From: Hippasteria phrygiana
Lineage: Eukaryota > Echinodermata > Asteroidea > Valvatida > Goniasteridae
Length of the DNA stretch: 64,000 nucleotides
Reading direction: 5' to 3'
Assembly: GCA_037893225.1 (NCBI GenBank)
Contig: JAZGUH010000451.1
Location: forward strand, 2,684,001 to 2,748,000
Position numbers and translations under genes: made by a program
The notes under the pieces: model-generated
Database searches by the model: none
What the model was told of the DNA's origin: nothing
What the model saw: only the letters and a program-made list of their open reading frames with translations
Shown here: positions 1-9,478 of the stretch, piece after piece
How the letters are laid out: each line of letters opens with the position of its first letter
Position numbering within the stretch: position 1 is the first letter of the stretch

Positions 1-1465
1 GTCCGTTTATAGAGGGAGGCAGGAAGAAAACATTGGGCGAGTCCGGGCGGAGGTTGACATCTTGAACTCGACAAATGTTTGGGTAAAGCCCATCCTCTCT
101 GAAAATCTTCGGGAAGATAGATGACAAGGCACGATGAACCTGACAAAGATGAGAACGAAGAATGCGTCGTGTGGGTAGACGGAGGACGAAAGGAAGAGGA
201 AAATCGTCCGGGTTGAGCCAGCGACTGGTGTCCGCGTTGAGAAGATGCCGGATCAGACTGATTCCGCGCACCAAGAGCCGTGCTGATGAGAGGTAAGTTA
301 AGAACATGGTTGACTGAATCGGGAGGTATTTCGAGCTCCGGAGGCCATCCAAGCACGGAGAACTTCACCATAATTGTAAGGTAAGCTAGTGTAAAATTTG
401 GGATCAGTCTGGCAAACAAGGAGTTGAAAATCTAGGCCGAGTTTCTTATACTGATGAAGGTAGTGATCGAAAAGAATAAAAGAGGGATGGTTAAATTGGT
501 TAAGATAACGTTGAATCAGGGTCAAACGGAAAGTGAGGACGCGTGCTTGGAGGCATGCAAGACCAAGTCCTCCTCTGTCGGGCTTACAAAAGAGAGTTTT
601 TCTTTCTAAGTAGGTGTCTCTTGTTGGACCAGACAAAGTTGACCAGAAGATTTTGGAGTTCACCTAGGATATTTTATGGGGGAGAGAAAACGGCTAAATG
701 GTGGAAGATTTTAGAGGCAGCGAGCTGATTAGCAATCAGGATTTTGCCTTTTAAAGAAAGAGAAGAGGAAAGCCTTTTCCACTTTGCTAGTGTTTTTGAA
801 ACTTTGTTTTTGCAGTTTTAGGAAATATTATTTCCAAGGTGAACTCCAAGAAAACACAGACCTTCACTATTCCATGAAAAATCTAATGGTCTGTCACTTC
901 GTCCGGTCCAAGAACCGGCCCACAATCCCTGCGATTTTTCTGTGTTAAGACATGCAGCAGAGGCACAACTGAAAAGATCATAGACTTCACTTATAGCAGA
1001 AAAACCAGAGTTACAAGTAACAAAGGCAGTAATGTCGTCTGCGTACGCGGACACTGAACAATAGGTTTGCCCACCCGGAAGGCAAAAGCTTTTGCCTTTA
1101 AGGTTCTCGCGTAATTTGTTAAGAAGCGGCTCAATGGCAATAGAGTACAATAAGCTGGACAGGGGGCATCCTTGTCTAATCCATTTCTCAAAAGGAAAGA
1201 GGATGTAAGAAAACCGCAAAACTTTAACAAGGCTCTCTGTTTCACCGTATAAAAGGCTAACACAGTCCAGAAAACGGGCTCCAAATCCCATGGCTCTCAT
1301 TGTGGAGAATAGATAGCCGTGATCAACGTTGTCAAAGGCTTTCCTTTGGTCAAGGTTGACCACGGCAAGGGGAATATCATTAGAATTTGAAAAAGCAATA
1401 ATGTCACGTATGAGATTTAAATTATTGTCTATCATCTACCAGGAACACAGTACCCTTGATCTTCC
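1..1465 (-). pseudogene. LINE copy A ORF2, RT palm to C-terminal domain
   Basis: The piece at 818-1435 holds the RT core. It has LDQRKAFDNVDH with the first catalytic aspartate, WIRQGCPLSSLLYS, and the catalytic box SAYADDITAFV, then FLGVHLG. The piece at 298-663 carries the downstream FWS...YLERKTLFCKP and GGLGLACLQAR motifs shared with the intact copy. Both are joined by broken frames, and 1-297 continues the C-terminal region in degraded form. The YADD box is intact, but frameshifts and stops make the protein non-functional. Confidence 0.85.
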
Positions 1466-1767
1466 TTAAAGGAACCATGATATAGGATTTACATTGCATT
1501 GTTCCTGCTTAAAACAATAAAGTATTATCTTGACAATGATATTTTGTTACCAGAGTCAATTATTTCCCAGATTAAATATGAAAAAACATTTTTTGAAAAT
1601 GTTTGTCCAAGCTACTCCGCCCCCTGAGTGGGACCCTAATTAACATAAGTGTGTGACGTAGATCGAGGAACATTACATATTCTGCTCGAGCCAGCACCAT
1701 TCATCACGCGTAAATTGAGTGTACATTCTTCGTCCAAAATCTAAGCAAAATATAGCGTTTTTCGGCC

Positions 1768-2112
1768 ATGCCGACAAGGTGTGTGGCTGCTGGATGCAGC
1801 AAAACAACGAAGGATGGAGTAAGCCTTCATTTATTTCCAACTGATGCGAAATATCGGAGAATTTGGCCGGCGAAAGTGAAGGTGACAAGAGCGAAGTGGT
1901 CCGGTCCCAGCAGCTTCTCAGCGTTATGTAGCGACCACTTTGAACCGTCGTGTTTCGATACTGGTATTTTCAACTCCTTTGGGATGGCCATTAAAAATAT
2001 GCTCAAGTCCACTGCCATCCCAACAAAGTTCCCAGATGTGGGTAATGTACAGGCGAAAGCAGTTAAACGGCCCATTCCCCGAGGAGCTGTTGCTAAAAGG
2101 GAGAAAATCAGG
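1768..2112 (+). pseudogene. THAP-domain exon (transposase N-terminus)
   Basis: The open frame starts MPTRCVAAGCSKTTKDG. It carries the C2CH zinc signature of THAP DNA-binding domains: C5, C10, C54 and H57, with W33, F58 and the closing AIPTKF motif at about 83-88. The coding similarity stops near a consensus splice donor (GTAAGT at 2113-2118), so this looks like a first exon. The frame runs on to 2166 only as intron read-through. THAP domains occur in host regulators as well as P-element and Kolobok transposases. Because this exon lies inside a TTAA-flanked insertion in a dead LINE, I read it as a transposase remnant and not as a host gene. Confidence 0.8.
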
Positions 2113-2149
2113 GTAAGTTCGATGTATAGTTGTTGCAACTTACAATGTA

Positions 2150-2330
2150 CGAAATTGCACGTGTAGACCTAGTGTGTACGTACATGCGGATACATTTTGT
2201 ACACGTACAGTATAGTACAAGGGTGTACAGCTTGGTGTACGTATACGTACGTGTAGGCCCTACATAGTATACACGTGCTCTGCCGTATACGTATACCGTA
2301 CGGGTACGCGTACCCACGCGGACATGCTTT
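2150..2330. repeat. GTAC/TACG-rich low-complexity stretch in the THAP element
   Basis: The sequence is made of overlapping GTAC, TACGTA and ACGTGT steps, largely self-complementary and rich in CpG. It follows directly after the THAP exon's splice donor. It could be a cruciform-prone intronic tract of the transposon. No coding potential is supported here. Confidence 0.6.
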
Positions 2331-2600
2331 GATGCTCGTCTCGCACCCAGGCGTCATTAACGGGTCCAGACTATCGAGTCCATTCATGAATTTCGGTGCC
2401 TCGATCTACGTCACGAACAGCGCCCTCAATTTGAGTCTCAACAAATTTTAAAAAGGGGGGGCAATTTTTGGGCGGCAAATAATCACACTAAAACTTCACT
2501 TGAACCAGATTGGCTTTTAATTCACATTTAATACATATAAATGAATGTATTTATGAAATAAAATGCTATCCGGCAAATTTGAGAAACATGGTTCCTTTAA

Positions 2601-2969
2601 TGACGCCGCCAATACACTGTTTAAGCCTATTGGCAAGCAACTTGGCAAAAAATAGTATGTGTGTTTAAAATGGACACGTGACGCCAGTTAGCAATATCAG
2701 CAAGATCACATTTCTTAGGAAGGAGGGTGATCACGGCCCTGCGCAGAGAGCGGGGAAGTTGACCGGAAGTGAGGGAGGAATTGATAGTAACTCGCCGCGG
2801 CGAGATAGTAACTCGCCGCGGCGAGATAGTAACACATATTGTTTTACTTTCCTGTGGACCTTCTACGCTTCCGTAATAAACCCTGCAGGCGCGCGAGGGA
2901 TTATTTCTGGACCAGGTGAATTGTTTCTTTGTGGGAAACAGTCTACGCCAGACATCACAGGCTTTTAGG
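2601..2969 (-). pseudogene. LINE copy A ORF2, end of endonuclease joined to start of RT
   Basis: The minus-strand translation runs CDVWRRLFPTKKQFTWSRNNP, which is the distal endonuclease region, then an unrelated filler with TISPRR twice. It then continues NSSLTSGQLPRSLRRAV and LLPKKCDLADIANWR, which is the RT fingers region. Compared with the intact copy, about 0.9 kb (the linker and the first RT block) is missing. At its left end the RT sequence reaches a GTCATTAA that continues into GGAAGATCAAGG at 1465 when the TTAA-flanked insertion is removed. Confidence 0.85.
2787..2833. repeat. Direct duplication of a 14-bp palindrome
   Basis: Two direct copies of the 14-bp perfect palindrome CTCGCCGCGGCGAG are separated and flanked by ATAGTAA. 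They sit exactly where copy A's ORF2 has lost about 0.9 kb relative to the intact copy, so they look like filler at a repaired deletion. Confidence 0.75.
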
Positions 2970-3473
2970 GCTAGCATCGATGTTGCGCCAGACTACTTAT
3001 GCCAAAAACTTAACCGAATCCAACCTGGCAATCGACCAACAACTAGGGCCATCACACATGGACATTTTATTGTTCCAAGACCTAATTGTGAAATTGTTAA
3101 GAATGGTTTTAGTTACAGAGCTTCTGTCTTTTTAAATGGGGTTCCATGTACTATCCGCTCAAACTCTTATTTTTCTTTTCGGCAATTGCTGAAGGAAAAT
3201 AAAGTTTGAACAAATATATTTTTAGGATTTTTCGGGGGAGGATGAGGGGCGCTCGTATTTTTAATGTCCTCTGTGTTAAATTTTGTATAAATTATTTCTT
3301 AATTAATTCTTTAGGAAATGTGCTTCTATTAATCTAGTTGTGCTGTATATTGTTGAAGTTTTGTCTTTGTTTTGATGTATTTTTGTATTTAATGTGATGG
3401 CCCCAAATGATTAGCTTCTGCTGGGTGGGTTACCCTCATTAAAGATGGTTTTAAATAAATAAATAAATAAAGA
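2970..3473 (+). mobile_element. 3' end of a Jockey/CR1/L2-type LINE inserted in copy A
   Basis: Plus-strand sequence of about 0.5 kb sits inside copy A ORF2 and ends in an (AAAT)n tail at about 3449-3470. The first 240 bases translate to the C-terminal tail of a non-LTR polymerase, ending RQLLKENKV at 3206, with the pattern of alternating FSYR and short LP/VP motifs seen at the C-terminus of CR1/L2-like proteins. The rest is AT-rich 3' UTR. This is a typical 5'-truncated insertion by target-primed reverse transcription. The exact 5' boundary and the target-site duplication are not clear. The family assignment is tentative. Confidence 0.7.
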
Positions 3474-4034
3474 TAGCGTATTGACAGCGTCAGTGAGAGC
3501 CATGGAAACTTTGGGCATATGTTCAGTCGGCGTACAGCCGTACACAGACGATCAATGGTTGGACAAAAAGCACAGTTAAAATCACAAACGAGTACAATGA
3601 CCCCCTCGTTGAGTTCTGAACAATGCCCAGAGAAAGCGCAAATGGCGCGAAGAGCAGCACTGTCGCTCTGAGGGATGAGAAAAATGTAGACGTGATAAAT
3701 ATTATTGTTCAAGTCAATTTTGGTGTAGAGTCTTAGACACGAACGGTGTTATTTTTGGTAAGGGTCGTAACGCCTGATCCTCTTGTAGGACCAGGAGCGC
3801 AGAATTATATGGCCAAATGTTCCAAGCAGAGCATGGTTCAGTGAGATTAAACGTTTTTTGCAATAAAACAATATCGGGATTTTTACAAATATTGTCAACA
3901 TAAACTTTAAAGGAGGCACTACGGGTAGGAGTGGCACAACCCGCTGTATTCAAGGTGACAATAGAGAGGGTCATTGACAAAAGAAGGAAAATACAAGAAG
4001 TTACATTCGTGATAAAAGAAAACTTAAACATCAA
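3474..4034 (-). pseudogene. LINE copy A ORF2, endonuclease part
   Basis: This is the N-terminal apurinic-type endonuclease domain of ORF2, which nicks target DNA. Visible landmarks are LSIVTLNTAGC near the start, NPDIVLLQKTF (the intact copy has QET, so the catalytic glutamate is replaced by lysine here), VCDFNC in place of GGDFNC, and the stretch TIDRLC. The reading frame changes at about 3713. The domain is cut at about 3474 by an inserted LINE 3' end carrying an AAAT tail, and resumes at about 2969. It is inactive. Confidence 0.85.
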
Positions 4035-5445
4035 GCGTTTTAATTAGTTTCTGCACCCTCTGCTGCATGCTTTTCTGAAGGAGGGGATTGTTTCGGAGTG
4101 GTTGTAGTTGCCTGACCAGTCCGTGGATATCAGCAGTGAATTTTTTGGCGACTTGAACTTTTTTCTTGTTTGCCTTGACTTGGGATAAGAATTTAACAAG
4201 TTGGGCCTGTGAGAGAGGCCCCTTGGTCGTGGAGAGACACTCAGAAAGGGCGTCATCGTCAGTCTGAGCGTCTTCCCACGCCATTGAGTCAGTGTCGGTG
4301 TTTGTGTCTACAGCCAAGGCAGGAGAGGTTGGGAGGGGGTTTGGGATTCGAGGGCTTGGGTGAGGAAGGGGGACTTGTTGGTTACAGGGGTCACCACCGT
4401 TTTAGCAAGTTTGTTGGATGGGAAATTTGACGTGAGTTTGACCAATTTGTAAGTTGGGGATGGTTTGAGATTTGATTGTTTTCGTTTGGCAATAACATCT
4501 GAGAATTTTCAGAAAGGCTTGGGTGGTGATCCCTAGATGTATACACTTTCGGGAGGTGGGTTTGGGTGGGTGGGGTTCTTAGAAGGGGGTTTAGGAGTTT
4601 CAGGGATTACATTGGGTTTTTTTCACCGCCCGGCGTGGGGTCCGCAGCTGCGCGTGTACCGGAAGAACTCGAAAAGTCACTGGTAGATGATTGAGCCGAG
4701 GGACGTGGTACAGTCCGAGCGGCTGAGGGAGTTTCGTCTCCGTGGATGAAGGTAGGGGGTGAATTGAGGGGATTGGTAGGTTCGTCATGGTTGTGGTCAA
4801 TGTCGTGCTGTGGTTTTTTGCAGGAGCGGCTAAGATGGCCGAACTCTCCACAATTAAAACACCGCACTGACTCCGTAGATAAGAATACACGGTAATTCAC
4901 CCCAGAGTGAGTGAAATTGATATGGCCAGGCGGGGTGATGTTAGTTTCAAGGAGGACCTGAACTTGTCTACGAAAAGACACAATGTGGGACAGGTTTTTC
5001 TGTTTAAGTCCCAGGGGTATGGGCCGGATTTGAGACACCACTTTATAAAACGATGAGAGATTTTTTACCAGAACAGAATTGGGGATTTCGGGGTATACAT
5101 TTGAAAGCGTGAGTTTGGTGGTGGGACGTACTAGGGGTGTGAAATCGAGAAAGGTGCCATTGTAGTCGAGGCCCTGTTCGACAGCGTCCACGACTGCCAC
5201 TCTCTCCATCTCAGATAAACGGCAATACGGCCATTGGATATACGGGAGGCAGAGATGACATTTTTGGCAGGTTGTGTTTTTGTGAATTGGTCAATGTAGG
5301 ACTGAACAGAAACAGTATGGGATGCCGGAAAGGTTACCCCATTGTTCCGGGTGACATTCTTGAACGGTTTCTCAGTGGGAACAAAGGACTTGAAAAAGGC
5401 CGGCCTTGCTGACGCTCGGCTAGCTCTGAATGGATTTGGTAGGAA
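4021..5445 (-). pseudogene. LINE copy A ORF1 (zinc-knuckle nucleic-acid-binding protein), broken
   Basis: This is the remnant of the LINE ORF1 protein, which in this clade binds element RNA as part of the retrotransposition particle. The start codon position reads ACG instead of ATG (about 5445). The longest open piece (4607-5209) carries the CCHC zinc knuckle with the core CFNCGEFGHLSRSC. A further open piece (4024-4317) matches the C-terminal part of the intact copy, ending LLQKSMQQRVQKLIKTLDV. The frame is lost between 4318 and 4606 and near the N-terminus. The C-terminal match is useful because it shows that the ancestral ORF1 continued past the point where the intact copy's first frame ends at 26464. 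Confidence 0.85.
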
Positions 5446-5663
5446 TAGCCGTGGTGGCCAGCCAAGGCAGAAAAAACAAGGGAAATGGTGTACAAAATTA
5501 CCGTGTAATACAGAAAAATTGTAAAACCCGACAGAGTGAAAATGGTCTAGCTTGATCTATGATCAATAACAAGCAGAATGATATAAAATCATTGACCATG
5601 CAGGTTCAAAAAGCTAAAAATATCTTACTTTTCCCGGAGCTCGATCGAAACACGTCCGAACAC

Positions 5664-5684
5664 AAGAAGAAGGAGAAGAAGAAA
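5664..5684. repeat. (GAA)n tract between LINE copies A and B
   Basis: A short impure GAA repeat (TTC on the LINE strand) separates the 5' end of copy A from the 3' end of copy B. Both LINE ends match the corresponding ends of the intact copy, which also abut TTC repeats. Confidence 0.85.
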
Positions 5685-6313
5685 ACTGTTTTCGACTTTT
5701 CAAATAAAAACTTTATTTCACTTGAACACAAGACAATAAATTACAACAACGAATATATACAAAGAATAAATAATATACAAATAAAAGGGTTGTCAAGTGA
5801 TTTAACAGAGAATCGGTAATATACGAAATTGGTTTGAACAGAGAGAAAATGCAAAGCAGGCACAACAAATACACAAATATAAGATTAATTTATGAAAAGC
5901 AGCGTCACCACGGCACGCCTATTGGCTGTATATTACTGCCAAACTAGCTTACCGCGGTGACGAAGCAAAAAACACTAAGTGATAGGTTTACTAATTAATA
6001 CAAGATATTTATATTTAATTTAACAACAAATTAGACTAATCTAGTCACAAAGTAGTTGAGGGAAGGAAGGCATGGGGGAAAGGGAAGGATAGGAACTAAA
6101 CAACAAGATAGTAAATAATATACAGTAATAATACATTATTTAGTTTACACAATGTAATGAACAATAGAATAAGAAGAGGAAATCAGAGAGAGACGGGGGT
6201 AGGAGGCCCGGGGCACGGGGACAGAGCCGAAGCACGTCTCGCCCGAGGCGAACAGCTGTCCCGGACTCGGGCCAGCGACCCCAAAGAAAAAATAGATTAG
6301 ACAGAGATACGAT
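5685..6313 (-). other. 3' UTR of LINE copy B
   Basis: This is non-coding sequence between the ORF2 stop (about 6314-6316) and the GAA tract. It contains the GC-rich segment with ACAGCTGTTCGCC at about 6190-6290 (read on the minus strand) that recurs in copy C and the intact copy. The rest is AT-rich and ends in AATAAAAAC-like sequence. The short plus-strand frame at 5559-5819 lies over this UTR and is not a gene. Confidence 0.75.
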
Positions 6314-8238
6314 TTATATCAACCATGTCAATTTGTTTTTATCTATTATAAATAATATATTTTGTAGGGGCCATTTGGTGAAGAAAGCGTCTAAATTTTA
6401 CTCGAGAAGGATTTTGTATTTCAAACGGTGTTGCCAAATAGTAAGGGGGTCAGAAAAACGACAAGTGCGATAGAGCCAGTAGATTACATTTTTAAAATTG
6501 ATAATAAAACAATTAGCCAGGCGAATCGCCTCGCCACTGTGACCCCTGGCACGTGGAATCAGGGCCCAGTACAAATCAAAGTTTAGTTCCATTTCAGGAA
6601 GAAGACAGACAAGAACGTGGTGAAGAAAAAATGAGAGCAGGCTGGATTGAAGGACAGAGGATGAAGAGATGTTCAATAGTGCCCTTCTCTCCGCACCATC
6701 CGCAAAACGAAGGAATATCCGGGTTGAGATGATGCAGGACTGGTAGAGAAGGTAGAACGTTGTGAAGAAGTTTTAGTTGGACGTCGCCTTCCTTTTTTGA
6801 TGAGGGCAGTTTTTATATGGACTGCCACTGAATTTTAGTGGAGGCTTCCAAAAAGCCACGTTCATGCCAAGGAGAAGAGGACAGTGCTTGAAGGGAGTTG
6901 AAAGGATGATTTAGTATTTGGTACAAAGTGCTGGATGGTGCGGATAGTCCTTTGATGGAGGAGCCGAGTAGAAATTCAATGGGCGGCTGGTCCGGGAGAT
7001 CCGAGATGTTGCAAGGATGTCCGTGTTGGGAGCGAAGACCGATGTGGGAGAGAATGGAAGGGAACGCTGACATGAGAGAACGGCGCAGACGAAAGAGTCA
7101 AGGTTGAAGTGTTTGATGACATGGAGGACGAGAGGCGAGTGTGAAAGTCCACGGGAGTTCCTCTGCGTCGAGCCATCGGCCGGTGTCAGGACAAAGAAGA
7201 TGACGTACGAGCCCCACACCGCGCGTCAAGAGCCGGGCGGCAAGGTCGGTATCGCTGTTGCAAATATGGGCTAGAAAGGAACTGTTTATGACATGGTGGA
7301 TGGCGGACAGGGGTAATTCGATGCGAGCTCCAGATGCCATCCATGCACGCAAAATTTCGTCGTAAAAGGGGGAAGACTAATTAACATTTTAGGATCAATT
7401 TAGCAGAGTAATAAATGATAGTCTGAACCTAGTTTGTCTATATTTGTGAAGGAAATGTTCAAAAAGGACGAGATAGGGATGACTACATTTGTTAAGATAA
7501 CTCTGGATTAATTTGAGGCGAAAGGTATGAGTGCGTGCTTGGAGGCATGCCAGACCAAAACCTCCTCTGTCGGGTTTTTGAAAGAGAATCTTTCGTTTCA
7601 GCAGGTGTCTCTTGTTGAACCAGACAAAATCGACAAGCAGGTTTTGGAGTTCACCCAGGACGTCGTCTGGGGGGAGACTACTGCAAGATAATGAAAGATT
7701 TTTGAAGCGGCCAATTGATTGGCAACGATAATTTTTCCTTTGAGGGAAAGTGAATAGGAAAGTCTTTTCCAGTTAGCTAGAGTTTTAGAAATTTTAAGTT
7801 TACATTTGTCCCAAGGACTGTTTCCCAGGTGAACTCCAAGGAAGCATAAACCCTCGTTGTTCCATCGGAAATTAAGAGGCTCGTCGCTTCGTCCGGTCCA
7901 CAACCCGGCCCACAAACCCTGAGATCGTTGCATGTTTAAGCATGCAGCAGATGCGCCACTAAAAAGATCGTAGGTTTCCCAGATAACTTGAAAACCCGAA
8001 TCATTAGACTGAACAAAAGGTTGTCCCGCCGGGAAGACAAAAGCTCTTTCCACAAAGATTTTCTAAGAACGGCTCGATGGCGATGGCATACAGAAGGCCA
8101 GATAGAGGAAAGCCTTGCCTAATCCCCTTTTCAAAGGGAAAAGGCGCAGTCAATGAATTGCACACTTCAATGAGGCTTTCAGTTCCCTCATACAAAAGGT
8201 GGATGTAATTCAGAAAGGAACCCATGGCTCTCATTGTA
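6314..8238 (-). pseudogene. LINE copy B ORF2, RT palm to C-terminus
   Basis: Broken minus-strand frames follow the intact ORF2 from the RT palm (MRAMG, GIRQGFPLSGLLYAIAIEP at about 8004-8234) through CLNMQRSQGLWAGLWTGRS, NEGLCFLGVHLGN and LKGKIIVANQLAASKIFHYL (7598-8053). They continue to the C-terminal region ending in a TAA near 6314. The YADD catalytic box region is deleted or scrambled around 8000. The right edge at 8238 abuts an insertion. Confidence 0.85.
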
Positions 8239-8358
8239 TAGGGTGAAAAAAAAACGAAACCGAGATATTATTGCTAATTGTAACAGAAGTAGGGCACATG
8301 TAAATCAAAGGGAGAGATCCTCTGTTAGGGTTGAATTTCGTCTTTAAAACGACACCCT

Positions 8359-8437
8359 GATCATGTCATTACATTCACGGTTGACTGAGCAGTGACCAAT
8401 TTTATGAAAGGGTCTATTTAGAGGATTGCGCCACTTT
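8359..8437 (+). repeat. Left inverted repeat of mariner-like element
   Basis: The arm starts GATCATG then CATTACATTCACGG and runs to TTGCGCCACTTT. Its reverse complement is at 9375-9453 with about three mismatches over 79 bp. Confidence 0.85.
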
Positions 8438-8543
8438 CTTTAGTGCATTCACTGGATTTAACCATTACACAACCTTCTTAAAATTGACAAGTGGGTGAGG
8501 AGAAGCTTGCAGTTTCTTAAAACACATTCAGGTGTACATGGGA

Positions 8544-9238
8544 ATGTAGCTTACAAAAGAACAGCGAGTTTTTGTTGTGTCGAAGTGGTTGGAGACGGGG
8601 AGCCTTCGGCAAGTGGCAGATGCTTTTGCTGAAAACTTTCCAGAACGTCCTCCTCCAGCTAAGGCAACGATTGGCGCAATGTTATCAAGTACCAGCGTGA
8701 GGGAACCAACCTAAACTTAAACAAGGGAAGATCTGGGCTACGAAGAACTGGGTACTCACCCGAAAACATCAATGCGGTCCAGCAGGCCCTGCAACAGGGA
8801 GAACGCATCAGCCAGAGACGAAATGGTCTAGGAATGTCCCAGCCCCGGTTAGAGCAACATTTCGAAAGACAGCAATGAGGCATTTTTCGTCGGTTGTGGT
8901 AGGCCCAGGACGGGGCACCTGCTCGTCGCCGTATCATCGTACGAGAGCGATTGGCGGAACTGTTTGGAGAAATAATCATTGCTCTAAACCACAACGTGGA
9001 ATGGCCCCCCGAGATCCCCGGATCTAACCCATGCGATTTCTTTCTATGGGGGTATTTGAAAGACAAGGTCTTTGTTACGCCACCACAGGATATTCAAGAT
9101 TTGAGGGAGCGGATTGTCCGTGAAGTCGACATCCTACGCGGGCAACCTGGTGTGATTCGCTCGGCAGTGATGGGCATGCGACGCCGTGCTCATATTTGTG
9201 TCGGGGAAAACGGAGGACATGTTGAGGGACATGTTTAA
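8544..9238 (+). pseudogene. Mariner/IS630-like transposase, internally deleted
   Basis: The plus-strand translation from 8553 reads TKEQRVFVVSKWLETGSLRQ and continues with FPERPPP. This resembles the N-terminal helix-turn-helix of IS630/Tc1/mariner-type transposases found in invertebrates. The open frame 8951-9238 gives the C-terminal part: LAELFGEIIIALNHNVEWPP, NPCDFFLWGYLKDKVF (the region of the last catalytic acid) and MRRRAHICVGENGGHVEGH at the end. Stops and frame changes separate the two parts, a TAG directly follows the likely ATG, and the central catalytic region is mostly missing. The enzyme is dead. Confidence 0.75.
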
Positions 9239-9374
9239 TTATGTAAATAACCACTGCGCGAATAAATGTTATTAATTTTACATGGTGAAATCTCTTTTTT
9301 CCCCACCTGGCTTGATTGGCAACCATAGCTTTTCACTCTGTGACAAATAATGACACCACAAAAACCACAATTGA

Positions 9375-9453
9375 AAAGTGGCGCAATTCCCTAAATAGAC
9401 CCTTTCATAAAATTGGTCACTGCTCAGTCAACCGTGAATGTAATGCCATGATC
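9375..9453 (-). repeat. Right inverted repeat of mariner-like element
   Basis: This is the inverted partner of 8359-8437. Together they bound about 1.1 kb that includes both transposase fragments. Confidence 0.85.
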
Positions 9454-9478
9454 GTGCTTTTTGTTTATCCACCTTGTA

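Larger units (their letters stand above)
1470..2596 (+). mobile_element. TTAA-type DNA transposon with THAP exon, probably Kolobok
   Basis: A 1,127-bp element is flanked by TTAA on both sides (1466-1469 and 2597-2600). It has short inverted termini: the left starts AGGAACCATG and the right ends CATGGTTCCT. Removing the element and one TTAA gives the LINE codons GTC ATT AAG GAA GAT in frame, which confirms the boundaries. A TTAA duplication is shared by piggyBac and Kolobok superfamilies. Kolobok transposases are known to carry an N-terminal THAP domain, and a THAP exon is present here, so Kolobok is the better fit. No DDE catalytic domain remains, so the copy is internally deleted and nonautonomous. 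Confidence 0.8.
1..5663 (-). mobile_element. Tx1-clade LINE copy A, degraded, 3' part beyond window edge
   Basis: This is a minus-strand copy of the LINE found nearly intact at 25064-31599. From right to left it holds a 5' UTR (about 5446-5663), a broken ORF1 (about 4021-5445) and a broken ORF2 (1-4034). Its 5' end stops at a (GAA)n tract at 5664-5684, on whose other side copy B ends. Two foreign insertions interrupt ORF2: a TTAA-flanked element at 1470-2596 and a LINE 3' fragment at about 2970-3473. Between the endonuclease and the reverse transcriptase there is a deletion, judged by comparison with the intact copy, bridged by a short CG-rich palindromic duplication at about 2787-2833. It is a dead copy. 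The 3' UTR lies outside the window. Confidence 0.9.
8239..9473. mobile_element. 1.2-kb insertion in LINE copy B carrying mariner-like relic
   Basis: The insertion is flanked by TTGTA on each side (8234-8238 and 9474-9478). Deleting it with one TTGTA rejoins the LINE codons TCT ACA ATG AGA GCC, so these are the true limits. Inside lie long inverted repeats at 8359-8437 and 9375-9453 (79 bp, about three differences by eye). Between them lie transposase remnants. Tc1/mariner elements duplicate TA, so the 5-bp duplication and the extra sequence outside the inverted repeats suggest a composite or a different mobilising enzyme. Confidence 0.8.

Noticed and set aside
1768..2166. THAP protein as a host regulatory gene
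   Set aside because: The exon lies inside a TTAA-flanked insertion within a dead LINE and no further exon is visible.
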